In this document: one piece after another, positions 9,675 to 19,189 of the stretch
Numbering within the stretch: the stretch's first letter is position 1
How the letters are laid out: each line of letters begins with the position of its first letter
Source: Nephrocerus scutellatus
Taxonomy: Eukaryota > Arthropoda > Insecta > Diptera > Pipunculidae
DNA: 64,000 nucleotides
Direction: 5' to 3'
Assembly (NCBI GenBank): GCA_947095585.1
Contig: OX352761.1
Span: 87,176,419 to 87,240,418 of the forward strand
Translations under genes and position numbers: made by a program
The notes under the pieces: model-generated
Told to the model about the DNA's origin: nothing
What the model saw: the letters and a program-made list of their open reading frames with translations, nothing else
Database searches by the model: none

Positions 9675-10609
9675 TGCCGCCTGCACCCCCGAGTATTGAA
9701 CACTCTATGGGACAGATCTTCATTCGTACTCGTGCAGTTGCTAGAGTTTTAAACGATCTCAACATTCACAAATCCGCTGATCCAGATGGTATTTCCCCAT
9801 TAGTTCTGAAGAGGTGTTCTTCCAAGCTGGCATTACCATTGCGTAAGCTTTTCCATCTATCCTATTCTTCTGGACTCTTCCCGAGAAGCTGAAAAACAGT
9901 CCTTGTCCAGCCCATACCCAAAAAAGGCGAGCCGTCGTCTCCTTCTTCGTACCGACCCATAGCACTTACATCCATTCTTTCCAAGGTCATGAAAACGCTG
10001 ATAAATTTTCAGCTCATGAAATATCTTGAAACCAATGAAATCCTTAGTGACCGGCAGTACGGATTTCGTGGGCAACGTTCCACTGGTGATTTGATGGTAT
10101 ATCTCACCGAACAGTGGAACCGGTCTTGGCATCAATTTGGTGAAAGCAAAGCTGTTGCACTCAATATTTCTAAGGCATTTGACAGATTTTGGCATCAAGC
10201 TCTTTTGTCAAAAATGCGTGCCTTTGGTGTCGGTGATAAACTGCTTCATTGTATTAAAAGCTATATTTTGGAGCGCTCAATACAAGTTGTTTTGGACGGA
10301 TTCAAGTTTGAATTACACCACATAAATGCTGGCGTTCCCCAGGGCCCTGTTCTGTCCCCGAGACTCTTTCTCATTTTTATTAATGATCTCTTATCTGTGA
10401 CTTCTAATCCAAGTCACTCTTTCGCTGATGATAGCACTCTCAGCTTCTCATATAAGTTTGAGGAACGTCCCTCCACATCTCATGTGGAACTCAAACAACT
10501 TCGTTTGTTAAGCACGTTAAATTCTGACCTAGACAGCTTAACGCTTCAAAAACCCAATGCTGTCTCCTGTCGTCCAAGCGAATCCCAAATCCCATGCCAT
10601 TATCCATGA
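9671..10609 (+). pseudogene. Non-LTR reverse transcriptase with stop codon and Asp-to-Asn change
   Basis: One frame runs through the finger and palm: KSADPDGISPLVLKRCSSKL, then a TGA at 9890-9892 where a Trp codon is expected, then SSYRPIALTSILSKVM, RQYGFRGQRSTGDL, the KAFDRFWH block, AGVPQGPVLSPRLFL and FADD at 10421-10432. In the motif normally read as LDISKAFD the first Asp codon is AAT (10163-10165), giving Asn, so one of the three metal-binding residues is lost. The frame is lost at about 10595. The RT would normally copy element RNA at the nicked site; this one cannot. Confidence 0.87.
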
Positions 10610-11136
10610 ATGGCACTTGCATCGAGGAAACTGAAAATCTCGCAATTCTCGGTATGTACGTCAAGGACAAGCTTCGTTGGAATGACCACATATTTACCGT
10701 CGCCAAAAATGCTGCGAAATGTTTAGGTTTTCTAACCCGGTGCAAGAAATTTTTCACTCCTTCTGACCTGGTTACTATCTACAAGGCCTTTATTCGCCTT
10801 AAACTTGAGTACAATTGTCATATCTGGTCTGGTGTGCCTAAAACAACCTTGCATCAACTAGATAGAATACAAAACCGTGCGATCAAACTTATCGGTGACG
10901 AAAACATTACGAAATCAATTGATTCGCTTAATCACCGCAGGAACTGCTTGACACTGTTTTATCGCTTCTTCCACCAACAGTGCTCAAGAGAAATAGACAG
11001 TTGCATGCCACCTCTCCTTGTATTCAACCGCAATACTCGTGGCGCTCTAAGTGCACATCAGTTTACCCTTAAGCCCATCTTCGGACATACAGTTAAGTTC
11101 TGCTCTGCCAAGCTCTGTCTTTCCACATTACTATGA
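10594..11136 (+). pseudogene. C-terminal region of the non-LTR polyprotein
   Basis: After a one-step frameshift relative to the RT, this frame carries the post-RT region conserved in this element group: NLAILGMYVKDKLRWNDHI, KCLGFLTRCKKFFTPSDL, and the YNCHIWSG...LDRIQNRAIKLI block. The stop is TGA at 11134-11136. Downstream is a short 3' UTR with a GC-rich imperfect hairpin around 11228-11250 and an A-rich tail. Confidence 0.8.
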
Positions 11137-11270
11137 TCCACAGACATTCAAGACACAAGTTCATAGACATCTCCTCTCTTCTTTTCCTTTTCCTTAACGC
11201 CCACGCTGTGCCAAGCATATTGCCGAACATAATAAGGGTGCGAACCCCTTTTTGCGTGCGCGAATTATAA

Positions 11271-11661
11271 AAAAAAAATTAAAAAAATTAATTTATTTTT
11301 TAAGACAAAGACAAAATAAGATATTTAAACCGCCTAAATCTTAAATAATAAATTATCAAAGTATTTCATTACAATATTTAGCGATAAAGTGTTGTGACTA
11401 CAAATTTCAAACAAGAAACATTTCAAGCCGTAACAGTACCCAGGTTACGTCTAACGGTTTGATTTCGTGTTCCATTTGCAAAGTTTTATAACTTACCCTC
11501 TAACTTAACTACACGGCGGCAATCGGCGGATATGGTTTCAGCAAGCAAACTAATTTCTCAGGAATTTTTCTGTAAACTACAAATGTCAAATTTGGGTTCG
11601 GTTTCGCGTTCCATATGCATAGCGTTTATAACGAAAACAATGACTTTGACAGCTTACCCGT
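11271..11661. other. AT-rich spacer with a degenerate direct repeat
   Basis: No gene. Segments near 11398-11495 and 11577-11640 share CTACAAATxTCAAA, TTCGxGTTCCAT and TTATAAC in the same order and look like diverged copies of one sequence. Confidence 0.5.
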
Positions 11662-11865
11662 TGTGAGGAACAAAATTCTTGTGGCCGAATTTTGTTCACA
11701 CAAAACATGCCATATAGTGTTTTCCCCAAATTCGGGTGCACCCTGTACCCACGCAGTGCAATCACCAAACGCATATGAAAATAAAACAGCCAAAACAACA
11801 TCACGCCACTGGATTGACCAATCACAGCGCAGCACGCTATTTAGAATTTTTGCTACGCAAAAAGG

Positions 11866-11872
11866 TATAAAA
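11866..11872 (+). promoter_or_regulatory. TATA box of the 5' LTR
   Basis: TATAAAA lies about 30 bp upstream of a TCAGTCGG sequence that resembles an arthropod initiator. The same arrangement is present in the 3' LTR at about 15237. Confidence 0.65.
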
Positions 11873-11977
11873 TGGCGAGCATGCAGTCAGTCGGTCGCTT
11901 AGTCTTCTTTTTGTGCTGTTCGGATCACGTGGTGGTAAGTCATTATTAATCAAATTATTTCACTGACTTTCACTGAC

Positions 11978-12323
11978 ATATCGCGGCCGACGTCTTCCTC
12001 TGCTTCCGTCATTCGTACGACGTAACATCGCTGTGTGGATTCCCTACGGGTTGTTACGCCGGTACATCCAGCATATCGCTGTCGACGTCTTCCTCTGCTT
12101 CCGTCATTCGTACGACGCAACTTCAATGTGTGGATTACCTACGGGTTGTTGCGCCGCTACATCCAGCATATCGCTGCCGACGTTTTTCTATGCTTCCGTC
12201 ATACGGGTTGTTACAGCGGTACATCCAGCATAGCGCTGCCGACGTTTTCTTTACCTCCGTCATTCGTACGACGTAACATCGCTGTGTGGATTCCCTACGG
12301 ATTGTTACGCCGGTACATCCAGC
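11978..12323 (+). repeat. Four tandem 95-bp units found only in the 5' LTR
   Basis: Units start at 11978, 12073, 12168 and 12230, and the next partial unit at 12324 runs on into the sequence shared with the 3' LTR. The third unit has an internal deletion of about 33 bp. The 3' LTR has the equivalent of just the last partial unit, starting at about 15348. Confidence 0.92.
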
Positions 12324-12399
12324 ATGTCGCTGCCGACGTTTTCTCTGCCTCCGCTATGGTCCTCACGTCTTGCATTACTCATGTCACTCGTCGTTTCTA

Positions 12400-13020
12400 A
12401 TGTCAAGGCTCGTCACCATTCACGTCACTCACGTTACTAACGCCAAGGCTCGTCACCACTCACGTCACTTCGTCGCTCAGAAGTCTCGACTGCCTTACGC
12501 TTACACACCGCTCAGGAGTCTCGACTGCCTCACGCTCACACACCGCTCAGGAGTCTCGACTGCCTGACGCTCACACACCGCTCAGAAGTCTCGACTGACT
12601 CACGCTCACGCATCACTTAGGAGTCACGCTCATCTCAGACTAACGCTCACGCATCGCTCAAGAGTCACGATCGTCAGGCTCACACCCACGCATCGCTCAG
12701 GATTCACGATGATTACAGACTAACGCTCACGCATCACTCAGGAGTCACGCTCATCTCAGACTAACGCTTACGCATCGCTCAGTAGTCACGATCTACCGTT
12801 CAGAAGTCTCGACGGTCTCACACTAACGCATCGCCCAGGACTTACGCTCGTTAAAGGCTAACGCATCGCTCAGGACTTACGCTCGTCAAAGGCTAACGCA
12901 TCGCTCAGGACTTACGCTCGTCAAAGGCTAACGCATCGCTCGGGACTTGCGTCCGTCAAAGGATAACGTATCGTCCAGGATTTACGCTTGTCAAAGGCTA
13001 ACGCATCGCTCAGGACTCAC
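12400..13020 (+). repeat. Short tandem repeats (about 35-42 bp) within the LTR
   Basis: Nested arrays of related units built around ACGCATCGCTCAGGA, CTCAGGAGTC and ACTTACGCTCGTCAAAGGCT. The last type forms about five near-identical 35-bp repeats at 12830-13020. The same arrays recur in the 3' LTR at about 15440-16020. Confidence 0.85.
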
Positions 13021-13050
13021 GTTAAATTATAGGTTATAAGAAAAGTAGAA

Positions 13051-13056
13051 AATAAA
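13051..13056 (+). terminator. LTR polyadenylation signal
   Basis: AATAAA near the 3' end of the LTR; the 3' LTR copy has the same hexamer at about 16051. Confidence 0.55.
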
Positions 13057-13165
13057 GAAAATACTTCGAAAAGTCCCAAAAAATAGAAATTTTATTGTAA
13101 CGACCCCTTGCCACAGAACCCTGGTCACGCTGAGTTTACCCTGGCTGGGAAAACTCCGTTACAAT

Positions 13166-13183
13166 TGGCGCCCGAGCAGGGAC
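13166..13183 (+). other. Primer-binding site, tRNA-Lys type
   Basis: TGGCGCCCGAGCAGGGAC lies 2 bp after the LTR end and is complementary to the 3' end of a tRNA-Lys with one G-U type difference. Confidence 0.85.
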
Positions 13184-13239
13184 CCTTCGATAACGTAAAA
13201 CAAAACATTAAAAAATAAAAATAGAAACAATAAGACAAG

Positions 13240-14181
13240 ATGGTCAAGACTGGCTGGGTATATACCCTCTCGAAGGAGGAGCTGCAAAATTATCTGGATG
13301 AATTCAGACTGGAAAACACAGGTAGCATAGAGGAGCTCAGGGAACGGTATTGGGCTTTCATCACCGGACCGGACGTTAAACCAGAGAACGAAACCAGTCT
13401 GAGTGAACTGAAATCGCAGCACAGACGCAGACTGTCGCCAATGCCACCAATAACTATAAGAGTTACGGCGCCTCCAGCAAGTCATGAAACAACCACCACT
13501 CGAATCCTAAAAGAGACAGCCGCGGCGTCATACCAAATGGTCATCGACACGGTGAGGAAGTGGTCCGTGCGGTATGATGGCCGGAAAGACCCGATCTCCT
13601 TCATTGAGCGGTTGGAGGAATTGGCCGACGCCTATTCCTTAAACAAGGACCTTCTAGCTAGGACAATGCCAGAACTGCTGCGTGTTCGAGCCCTGGTTTG
13701 GTTTCGAAATAACAACCAGCGTTGGACGAACTGGCACGCATTCAAGGAAGACTTCCTGCATTTCTTCCTCCCAGCAAGGTACCAGGAAAAACTTGATGAC
13801 GAAATCCGTGGACGAAGACAATGACCCGGAGAAAACTTCAAGGATTTCGTCATCGCAATGCAAAACCTCACGTGGCATGCCAAATATTCAAGGGCACAAC
13901 AGTTGGAGCGTATATTCCGAAACTGCCGCCAGGAATATCAACTGTACATACGGAGGAGAGATTTCCAAGTTCTGCAGGAGCTAATTGGGTTAGCAGAAGA
14001 CCTAGAGAACATCTCTGCCAGCCCAGAACCAATCCGACAAGCACCCAGGCCCCAGTCCCGACCAATCGAGAGGAACCTTCTGGTCACAGAGAGTCAGGAG
14101 AAGCGCATCAACGTTCGAACGGCATGCATACGCTGCGGCCAGGACGGACACACCTGGCGAAACTGTCGAAGACCGCAATGA
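13240..14181 (+). pseudogene. Gag of the tRNA-Lys gypsy-type element, interrupted by one TGA
   Basis: Starts at ATG 13240 in a good context. One frame continues to 14181 with a single internal TGA at 13822-13824, which would be Arg if CGA had mutated. The N-terminal part (TLSKEELQNYLDEF...) looks like a retrotransposon Gag leader, the middle has a capsid-type segment (WSVRYDGRKDPISFIERLEE), and a CX2CX4HX4C zinc knuckle (CIRCGQDGHTWRNC) sits at 14125-14166. The knuckle would package element RNA. A second TGA at 14179-14181 separates it from a degenerate second knuckle. Gag is the only near-complete gene in this element. Confidence 0.85.
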
Positions 14182-14994
14182 TTGTTCTGTTGGGATTGCG
14201 GCCAACGAGGAATCAGAACAATAGACTACTGCCGTCAAGATACATCACAAGGGTCAAGATACATCGAAGGGTTGGACGTGAACGTTCGTTTTGGGGAGGC
14301 ATCGTTTTCGCTGCGCCTGTTGGTGCTATCTACCGCCGTTGATGACCTTACACTGGGCATGGACTTCCTTGCAAGGTCCAGAGCAACTTTAAGCTTCGGA
14401 GGTGGGTGCATAACACTACAAACTGGGTTAGCACAGCTGGTTAAACGTCCGACATATTACAAACTCCGAGAACCAAAACAGCACGGTGCTACAGTTGGCG
14501 TGATGCAAGTGTTACCAGCTCCGATTGAACCAACTCCAGTGAAGAATCCCATCAGAACTTGCCACAGACGCCCCAAGAGCCAGCACGGCAAGAATTCGAC
14601 AACAGTAACCAAACCACAAAACCAACAACGGCAGCGGGACGATCACAATAGCGTGCGCAACAACAAAAGCCACAATGTAGAAGGTACAACAAAAACGATC
14701 GCAGCCGCAAAAATTGTTCAACTACAACCACAGAAAAAGCAAAGGCAATGCCAGTTAATCTGGAGAACAACGGCGTGCACTAGAAGAAGTATACAACAAC
14801 GAGCACAGCAACAGAACTCAACGCATCTACGGAAAAACAACAGGCACAGTAGAAACGAAGTCGACAGCAGCAGCGAATTCAACAGCAGCAGCAGAGTCAG
14901 CATAAGCTTTGGCAACAGATGTAGTACCACTAGCGGACGCAGCAAGGTTAACGGGGACTACAAATGTAGATGCCCCGTTATTAGAACTAGCTAG
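14182..14994 (+). pseudogene. Degenerate second zinc knuckle, protease tail and Gln/Ser-rich extension
   Basis: In frame with Gag after the TGA. It begins with FCWDCGQRG, a knuckle in which the His is missing and the spacing is off by one. It passes at once to FSLRLLVLSTAVDDLTLGMDFL, which is the C-terminal half of a retroviral-type aspartic protease (the LGMDF block). The catalytic D-T/S-G segment expected between them is absent, so a deletion removed the active site. The remaining 200 residues to TAG 14992-14994 are low-complexity Gln/Ser/Arg-rich with no recognised domain. Confidence 0.78.
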
Positions 14995-15019
14995 CGAAGC
15001 GCAAGTGTCTTTCCGCCGA

Positions 15020-15032
15020 AGTAACGGGGGAG
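15020..15032 (+). other. Polypurine tract before the 3' LTR
   Basis: The AGTAACGGGGGAG sequence directly precedes TGTGAGGAAC and is in the right place for second-strand priming, although it is short and interrupted. Confidence 0.5.
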
Positions 15033-16163
15033 TGTGAGGAACAAAATTCTTGTGGCCGAATTTTGTTCACACAAAACATGCCATATAGTTTTTTCCCCAA
15101 ATTCGGTGTCACCCTGTACCCGCGCAGTGCAACCACCAAACGCATATGAAAATAAAACAGCCAAAACAACATCACGCCACTGGATTGACCAATCACAGCG
15201 CAGCACGCTATTTAGAATTTTTGCTACCCAAAAAGGTATAAAAGGGCAAGCATGCAGTCAGCCGGTCGCTCAGTCTTCTTTTTTTGCTGTTCGGATCACG
15301 TGGTGTAAGTCATTATTAATCAAATTATTTCACTGACTTTCACTGACATATCGCTGCCGACGTTTTCTCTGCCTCCGCTATAGTCCTCACGTCACTCGTC
15401 GTTACTAACGTCAAGGCTCGTCACCATTCACGTCACTCACGTTACTAACGTCAAAGCTCGTCACCACTCACGCCACTCACGTCACGTCGTCACTCAGGAG
15501 TCTCGCCTGCCTCACGCTTACGCACCGCTCAGTAGTCTCGACTGCCTAACGCTCACATACCGCTCAGAAGTCTCGACTGACTCACGCTCACGCATCACTT
15601 AGGAGTCACGCTCATCTCAGACTAACGCTCACGCATCGCTCAGGAGTCACGATCGTCAGGCTCACGCCCACGCATCGCTCAGGATTCACGATGATTACAG
15701 ACTAACGCTCACGCATCACTCAGGAGTCACGCTCATCTCAGACTAACGCTCACGCATCGCTCAGAAGTCACGATCGACTGTCTCACGCCCACACACCGTT
15801 CAGAAGTCTCGACGGTCTCACGCCAACGCATCGCCCAGGACTTACGCTCGTCAAAGGCTAACGCATCGCTCAGGACTTACGCTCGTCAAAGGCTAACGCA
15901 TCGCTCATGACTTACGCTCGTCAAAGGCTAACGCATCGCTCGGGTCTTGCGCTCGCCAAAGGATAACGCATCGCCCAGGATTTACGCTTGTCAAAGGCTA
16001 ACGTATCGCTCAGGACTCACGTTAAATTATAGGTTATAAGAAAAGTAAAAAATAAAGAAAATACTTCGAAAAGTCCCAAAAAATAGAAATTTTATTGTAA
16101 CGACCCCTTGACACAGTACCCTGGTCACGCTGAGTTTACCCTGGCTGGGAAAACTCCGTTACA
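15033..16163 (+). repeat. 3' LTR (1131 bp)
   Basis: Same ends (TGTGAGGAAC...GTTACA), TATA box, short repeats and poly(A) signal as the 5' LTR, with scattered substitutions and without the 95-bp tandem units. Confidence 0.9.
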
Positions 16164-16219
16164 ATTGGCGCCCGAGCAGGGACCCTTCGATAACTTGCCA
16201 CAGAACCCTGGTCACGCTG
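16164..16219 (+). repeat. Second primer-binding region plus a 26-bp LTR fragment after the 3' LTR
   Basis: Directly after the 3' LTR, 16164-16193 repeats the leader found after the 5' LTR, including TGGCGCCCGAGCAGGGAC at 16166-16183. It then changes to CTTGCCACAGAACCCTGGTC and six more bases (16194-16219), an exact copy of 13107-13132 in the 5' LTR. A normal LTR element ends at its 3' LTR, so this is a rearranged junction. Confidence 0.9.
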
Positions 16220-16226
16220 TGTAGAG

Positions 16227-16670
16227 GAGACATTACTAAAACAGGGTATTTTTGCGGGTGAGAGCGAGTTTAATAATTCTTGTTATATTTTGTAGGTCTT
16301 ACTAGGAACCATTTCGCTAGATAAGCCTCTATTGCACTTAATTTTGGGATAATTTTATCTAAATTCCTAGTCTAGAATACAACCTGAGGCATTCTTGCAT
16401 CTGAATGCACTGGGCTATTGATTTCCAGTACGGTTTGTGCATTTGAAAAGAGACAAGTGAAACAAGGTGTTTGCGGGTGAAAGTAAACTTAATAATTCTT
16501 CTTATATTTTTTAAAAGATAATTTTTTGGGTCTAACTAGGAACCCTTTCGCTAGGTCAGCCTATATTGCATGCGATCTAATTTCGGGATCATTTTATCCA
16601 AATCCTTAGTACTTTGAGCACTGGAGATGAGATGTATACAACCTGAGGCATCTGGATGCACTGGGCTATT
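16227..16670 (+). repeat. Two diverged tandem copies of a 223-bp sequence
   Basis: 16227-16449 and 16450-16670 share, in order, TTTGCGGGTGA, TTAATAATTCTT, ACTAGGAACC, TTTCGCTAG, ACAACCTGAGGCAT and TGCACTGGGCTATT. Indels and substitutions are frequent. No coding capacity; could belong to the LTR that follows or be an unrelated repeat. Confidence 0.75.
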
Positions 16671-17092
16671 TGTCGGACTAGTGCCAGTGATCTACTATCT
16701 TGGTAGAAGAGCGATTGACAAACGCATCTGACACATTAGTGTTAGTAGCGCATATAATAGAATTATAATCCTAAGATAAATCGCAATGTAAATACTGCAT
16801 ACTAAAAATAATCCCTTTCGTGTTGCATACTTTTGGGCTCTAAGACTATTAAATTATTTGAAATATAACCGCTTGCAAGTTTGAATCATTGTGTACTGGT
16901 ATAACAAGTAGTCAAACCGGTTTGTTTGGTTTGCCTGGTTTTTGTAAAAGAACATGATTGAACATGTAGTCTATTTTTAGAAGATGACTCATTACATATA
17001 AGAATCGTTACTTGTAAATAAGGGAATAATGCTACAATTTTCTGGATATTACTGTCTACAATATTGGAAGCTTCTGGAAGCTTTTGATTGAG

Positions 17093-17100
17093 TATAAATA
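17093..17100 (+). promoter_or_regulatory. TATA box of the second gypsy-type LTR
   Basis: TATAAATA lies about 285 bp upstream of the inferred LTR end at 17380 (GTAACA). Confidence 0.6.
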
Positions 17101-17382
17101 GAGGCGTTAGGCCGAAGAAAGATTATTAGTTGTTTGGAATTTAACCAGTGCAGTTGTAAAAGTTCTTGTAAAGTGATAAAGCTATAAACTAAGAGAATTA
17201 TTGTGAAGTACTAGTATCATAAGTGTTCTTGTGCACATTTAAAGTAATCACCATTATAAATTGTGAACTTGTGCTAATTTTATTGTTGTTCATTGAAGTT
17301 GTTATTTGTAAATTGATTAACTTGTGTTGTGGTTTATTTGCAAAATCCTTTACGAACTCGAAAGCCTGAATTTCGTAACAAT

Positions 17383-17400
17383 TGGTGTCAGAAGTAGGAT
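17383..17400 (+). other. Primer-binding site, tRNA-Leu type
   Basis: TGGTGTCAGAAGTAGGAT sits 2 bp after the LTR end. It is complementary to the 3' end of an insect tRNA-Leu with one mismatch. The following 170 bp contain diverged repeats of AAAATTTTGCAA(A/G)TCG. Confidence 0.8.
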
Positions 17401-17635
17401 TTTGCAAATCGTGAGACATTAAAATTTTGCAAGTCGTGTAAATTGAGAAACAATAAAATTTTGCAATCGACATTAAAATTTTGCAAGTCGTGTAAATTGA
17501 GAGACAATAAAATTTTCCAAATCGTTGAACAATTACAAAAAAAAAAATGAGTAGGTGATTTTCCAATCTTTGAGACAGTAAATATAGTGCAATTTTACAA
17601 ACCGATAAACAGTAAATAATAAAATAGAAAGTGCC

Positions 17636-19072
17636 GTGAACATTAAATCCTATAGTTCCCAGGAGCTTAAGGAAGAGCTTGGAAGGCGAGGTCTAAGCAC
17701 CGATGGGAATAAACAAGAGTTATTTCTCCGACTGCAACAAGTCATCAAAGGGGAAAAGCAGCAAGCTGGTGAAGTGTTTTCAATAGAGACGGAGTTAGTG
17801 GAGCGAAAAACAGCTACTTCAGAAAATAAAGAAGCACCAAACATGGAAGCGATGTTTAATGCTCTAATGCAGCAAATGAAGCAGCAAAGTGAACAGTCGC
17901 AGCAACAGAGTCAGGAGAATAAGCAGATGAATCTACAATTGAGTTTCAAGCTAAACGAGAAGTTGGACCAGCAGAAGAAAGATTTGAATTTTTTAAATAA
18001 GTGATAAGTTGGAACAGCAAAGCCAAAAACTGGATCAGCAAAATCAGCAGCTAAATTCCAAACTGACCGTTAAGTTTGAACAGCAAATTTAACAATCGCA
18101 GAAACAAAGCCAGGAACTGAAGCAGGAATTTACTCGGCAAACCCAAGAACTAAACTCCAAATTCGATCAGCAAAATCAAAAGCTGGATGTTATTCAGGAA
18201 AAGTTAAGGGGTGAGATGTGTGAAATTCAATCAACAATTCAAGAGGAAGTGAAATCGGTCGAAACGAACATGACAGGAATACTGAGTCGTCTGGAAGACA
18301 AAATTAAGGAAATTGAGTCCCGGCTGGAAAACCGTACCCAATTCGTCAGAGACAACACTCAATAAAGTAGTACCAGAGTAATTCCAGAATACTCTAGCAA
18401 CCAGAAGGGAATTTTAAAGCCACCTGTGTTCGATGGCGACACAGCTTTTGAAAATTTCAAAGTCAATTTTGGAGCTGCTGTACAACATAATGGATGGGGT
18501 GCTGAAGAACAGCTAGACTCTCTCATACTTGCATTGAGAGGCAAGAACTAGAGCGGGAAATAACTAAGCTAGCCCGACAAGCCTATTGTGGGGTTCCGGC
18601 TGGTATCTTGCACGAATTGGTAGTGGATGCATTCATCAGTGCTATTCGAGATGAACAGTTGAAGCTTCACTTGAGGACAACAGCCAGAGGAAAGTCGATG
18701 AATGAAGTGTTGGCATCGGCTTTGGAATACGAAGCAGCTAGAGCCAGTTTTTCTACTGAATTGGTTAGATTGCGCAAGTTGGAAACTGAGGACATCACAC
18801 AAATAGAAGCCCTAATTGAAGAGAAGATTAGAAAATCAAAGAATGGACGCTTCCATAACACCATGAATTCCACATCTAATTCCCGTCCAAAATGCTTTAG
18901 ATGTCAGAAACCTGGACATTTTATCCGCGACTGCAAGGAGCCAAGACCAGTACAAACTACAGTACAGCCAGTGAATCGTGTCAAGAGGCCTGCAAATTTG
19001 AGGCAGATATGCGCGTCGCAGATAAATGAGGTGCAGCAGCCAGCTTACTTCGTAGCTGCAGACCAGGAAAAC
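17636..19072 (+). pseudogene. Gag with SAP domain, coiled coil and zinc knuckle, fragmented
   Basis: The reading frame opens at 17636 with GTG in a context that suggests a mutated ATG. Residues 5-35 match a SAP domain (SSQELKEELGRRGLSTDG...), a DNA-binding fold found in some gypsy-group Gags. It is followed by a long Gln-rich coiled coil (17850-18340) that crosses a frameshift at about 18002 and stops near 18089 and 18362. Next comes the capsid segment with PPVFDGDTAFENFK (about 18420), a stop near 18548, and a last open part 18608-19075 with a CX2CX4HX4C knuckle (CFRCQKPGHFIRDC, 18893-18934). The order is that of an intact Gag; the reading is broken at least four times. Confidence 0.82.
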
Positions 19073-19189
19073 TAAGTTACACCAGCTTTACGGGTCGTAA
19101 GCTGGTGAAGAGGGGAGAGAGCCCCAAGGTCACAGTGAACATTTCAAAACTTGGAAAGGACAGCAACAGCTTGGTTGTTAGTGGATGTT

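Larger units (their letters stand above)
8879..11270 (+). mobile_element. APE-type non-LTR retrotransposon (Jockey/CR1-like superfamily), 5'-truncated
   Basis: In order: the C-terminal part of an APE-like endonuclease, a linker, a reverse transcriptase with FADD motif, a C-terminal region with LKLEYNCHIWS-type sequence, a short 3' UTR and an A-rich tail (11270-11288). The 5' part (any ORF1 and most of the endonuclease) is missing, as usual after incomplete reverse transcription. At least two frameshifts and one stop are present and one catalytic RT residue is changed. The exact clade within the Jockey/CR1 group cannot be decided by eye. Confidence 0.85.
11662..13163 (+). repeat. 5' LTR (1502 bp)
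   Basis: It begins TGTGAGGAAC and ends GTTACA immediately before the primer-binding site. It matches the 3' LTR at 15033-16163 along its length except for extra tandem repeats of 95 bp. It contains a TATA box, a CCAAT-type motif near 11819, a good splice-donor-like GGTAAGT at about 11934 and an AATAAA at 13051-13056. The distance between promoter and poly(A) signal implies a very long R region. Confidence 0.9.
11662..16163 (+). mobile_element. Non-autonomous Ty3/gypsy-type LTR element (tRNA-Lys primer site, long LTRs)
   Basis: Two related long LTRs (1502 and 1131 bp, each TGTG...TACA) flank only about 1.87 kb of internal DNA holding gag and the tail of a protease. The reverse transcriptase, RNase H and integrase are entirely missing. 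The primer-binding site matches the 3' end of a tRNA-Lys. Long LTRs with a tRNA-Lys primer and a gag followed by an LGMDFL-type protease are features of the Osvaldo/Ulysses group of Drosophila elements, so kinship there is plausible but inferred. No clean target duplication is present because the 3' LTR is followed by a second copy of the primer-binding region. Confidence 0.85.

Noticed and set aside
11586..11835. Open frames of 69-95 codons within the LTRs (11586-11835, 11615-11902, 15034-15336)
   Set aside because: They lie entirely or mostly within LTR sequence, on both strands, and are present because the LTR is repeated; no protein similarity was recognised.
17198..17566. A 122-codon minus-strand frame over the leader of the second gypsy-type element
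   Set aside because: It overlaps the LTR end and primer-binding site and is composed of AT-rich repeats; no domain is visible.
18001..18364. Stop codons in the Gln-rich coiled coil as programmed readthrough or frameshifting
   Set aside because: Several independent stops and a frameshift at a non-slippery site occur together with other damage; simple decay explains them better.
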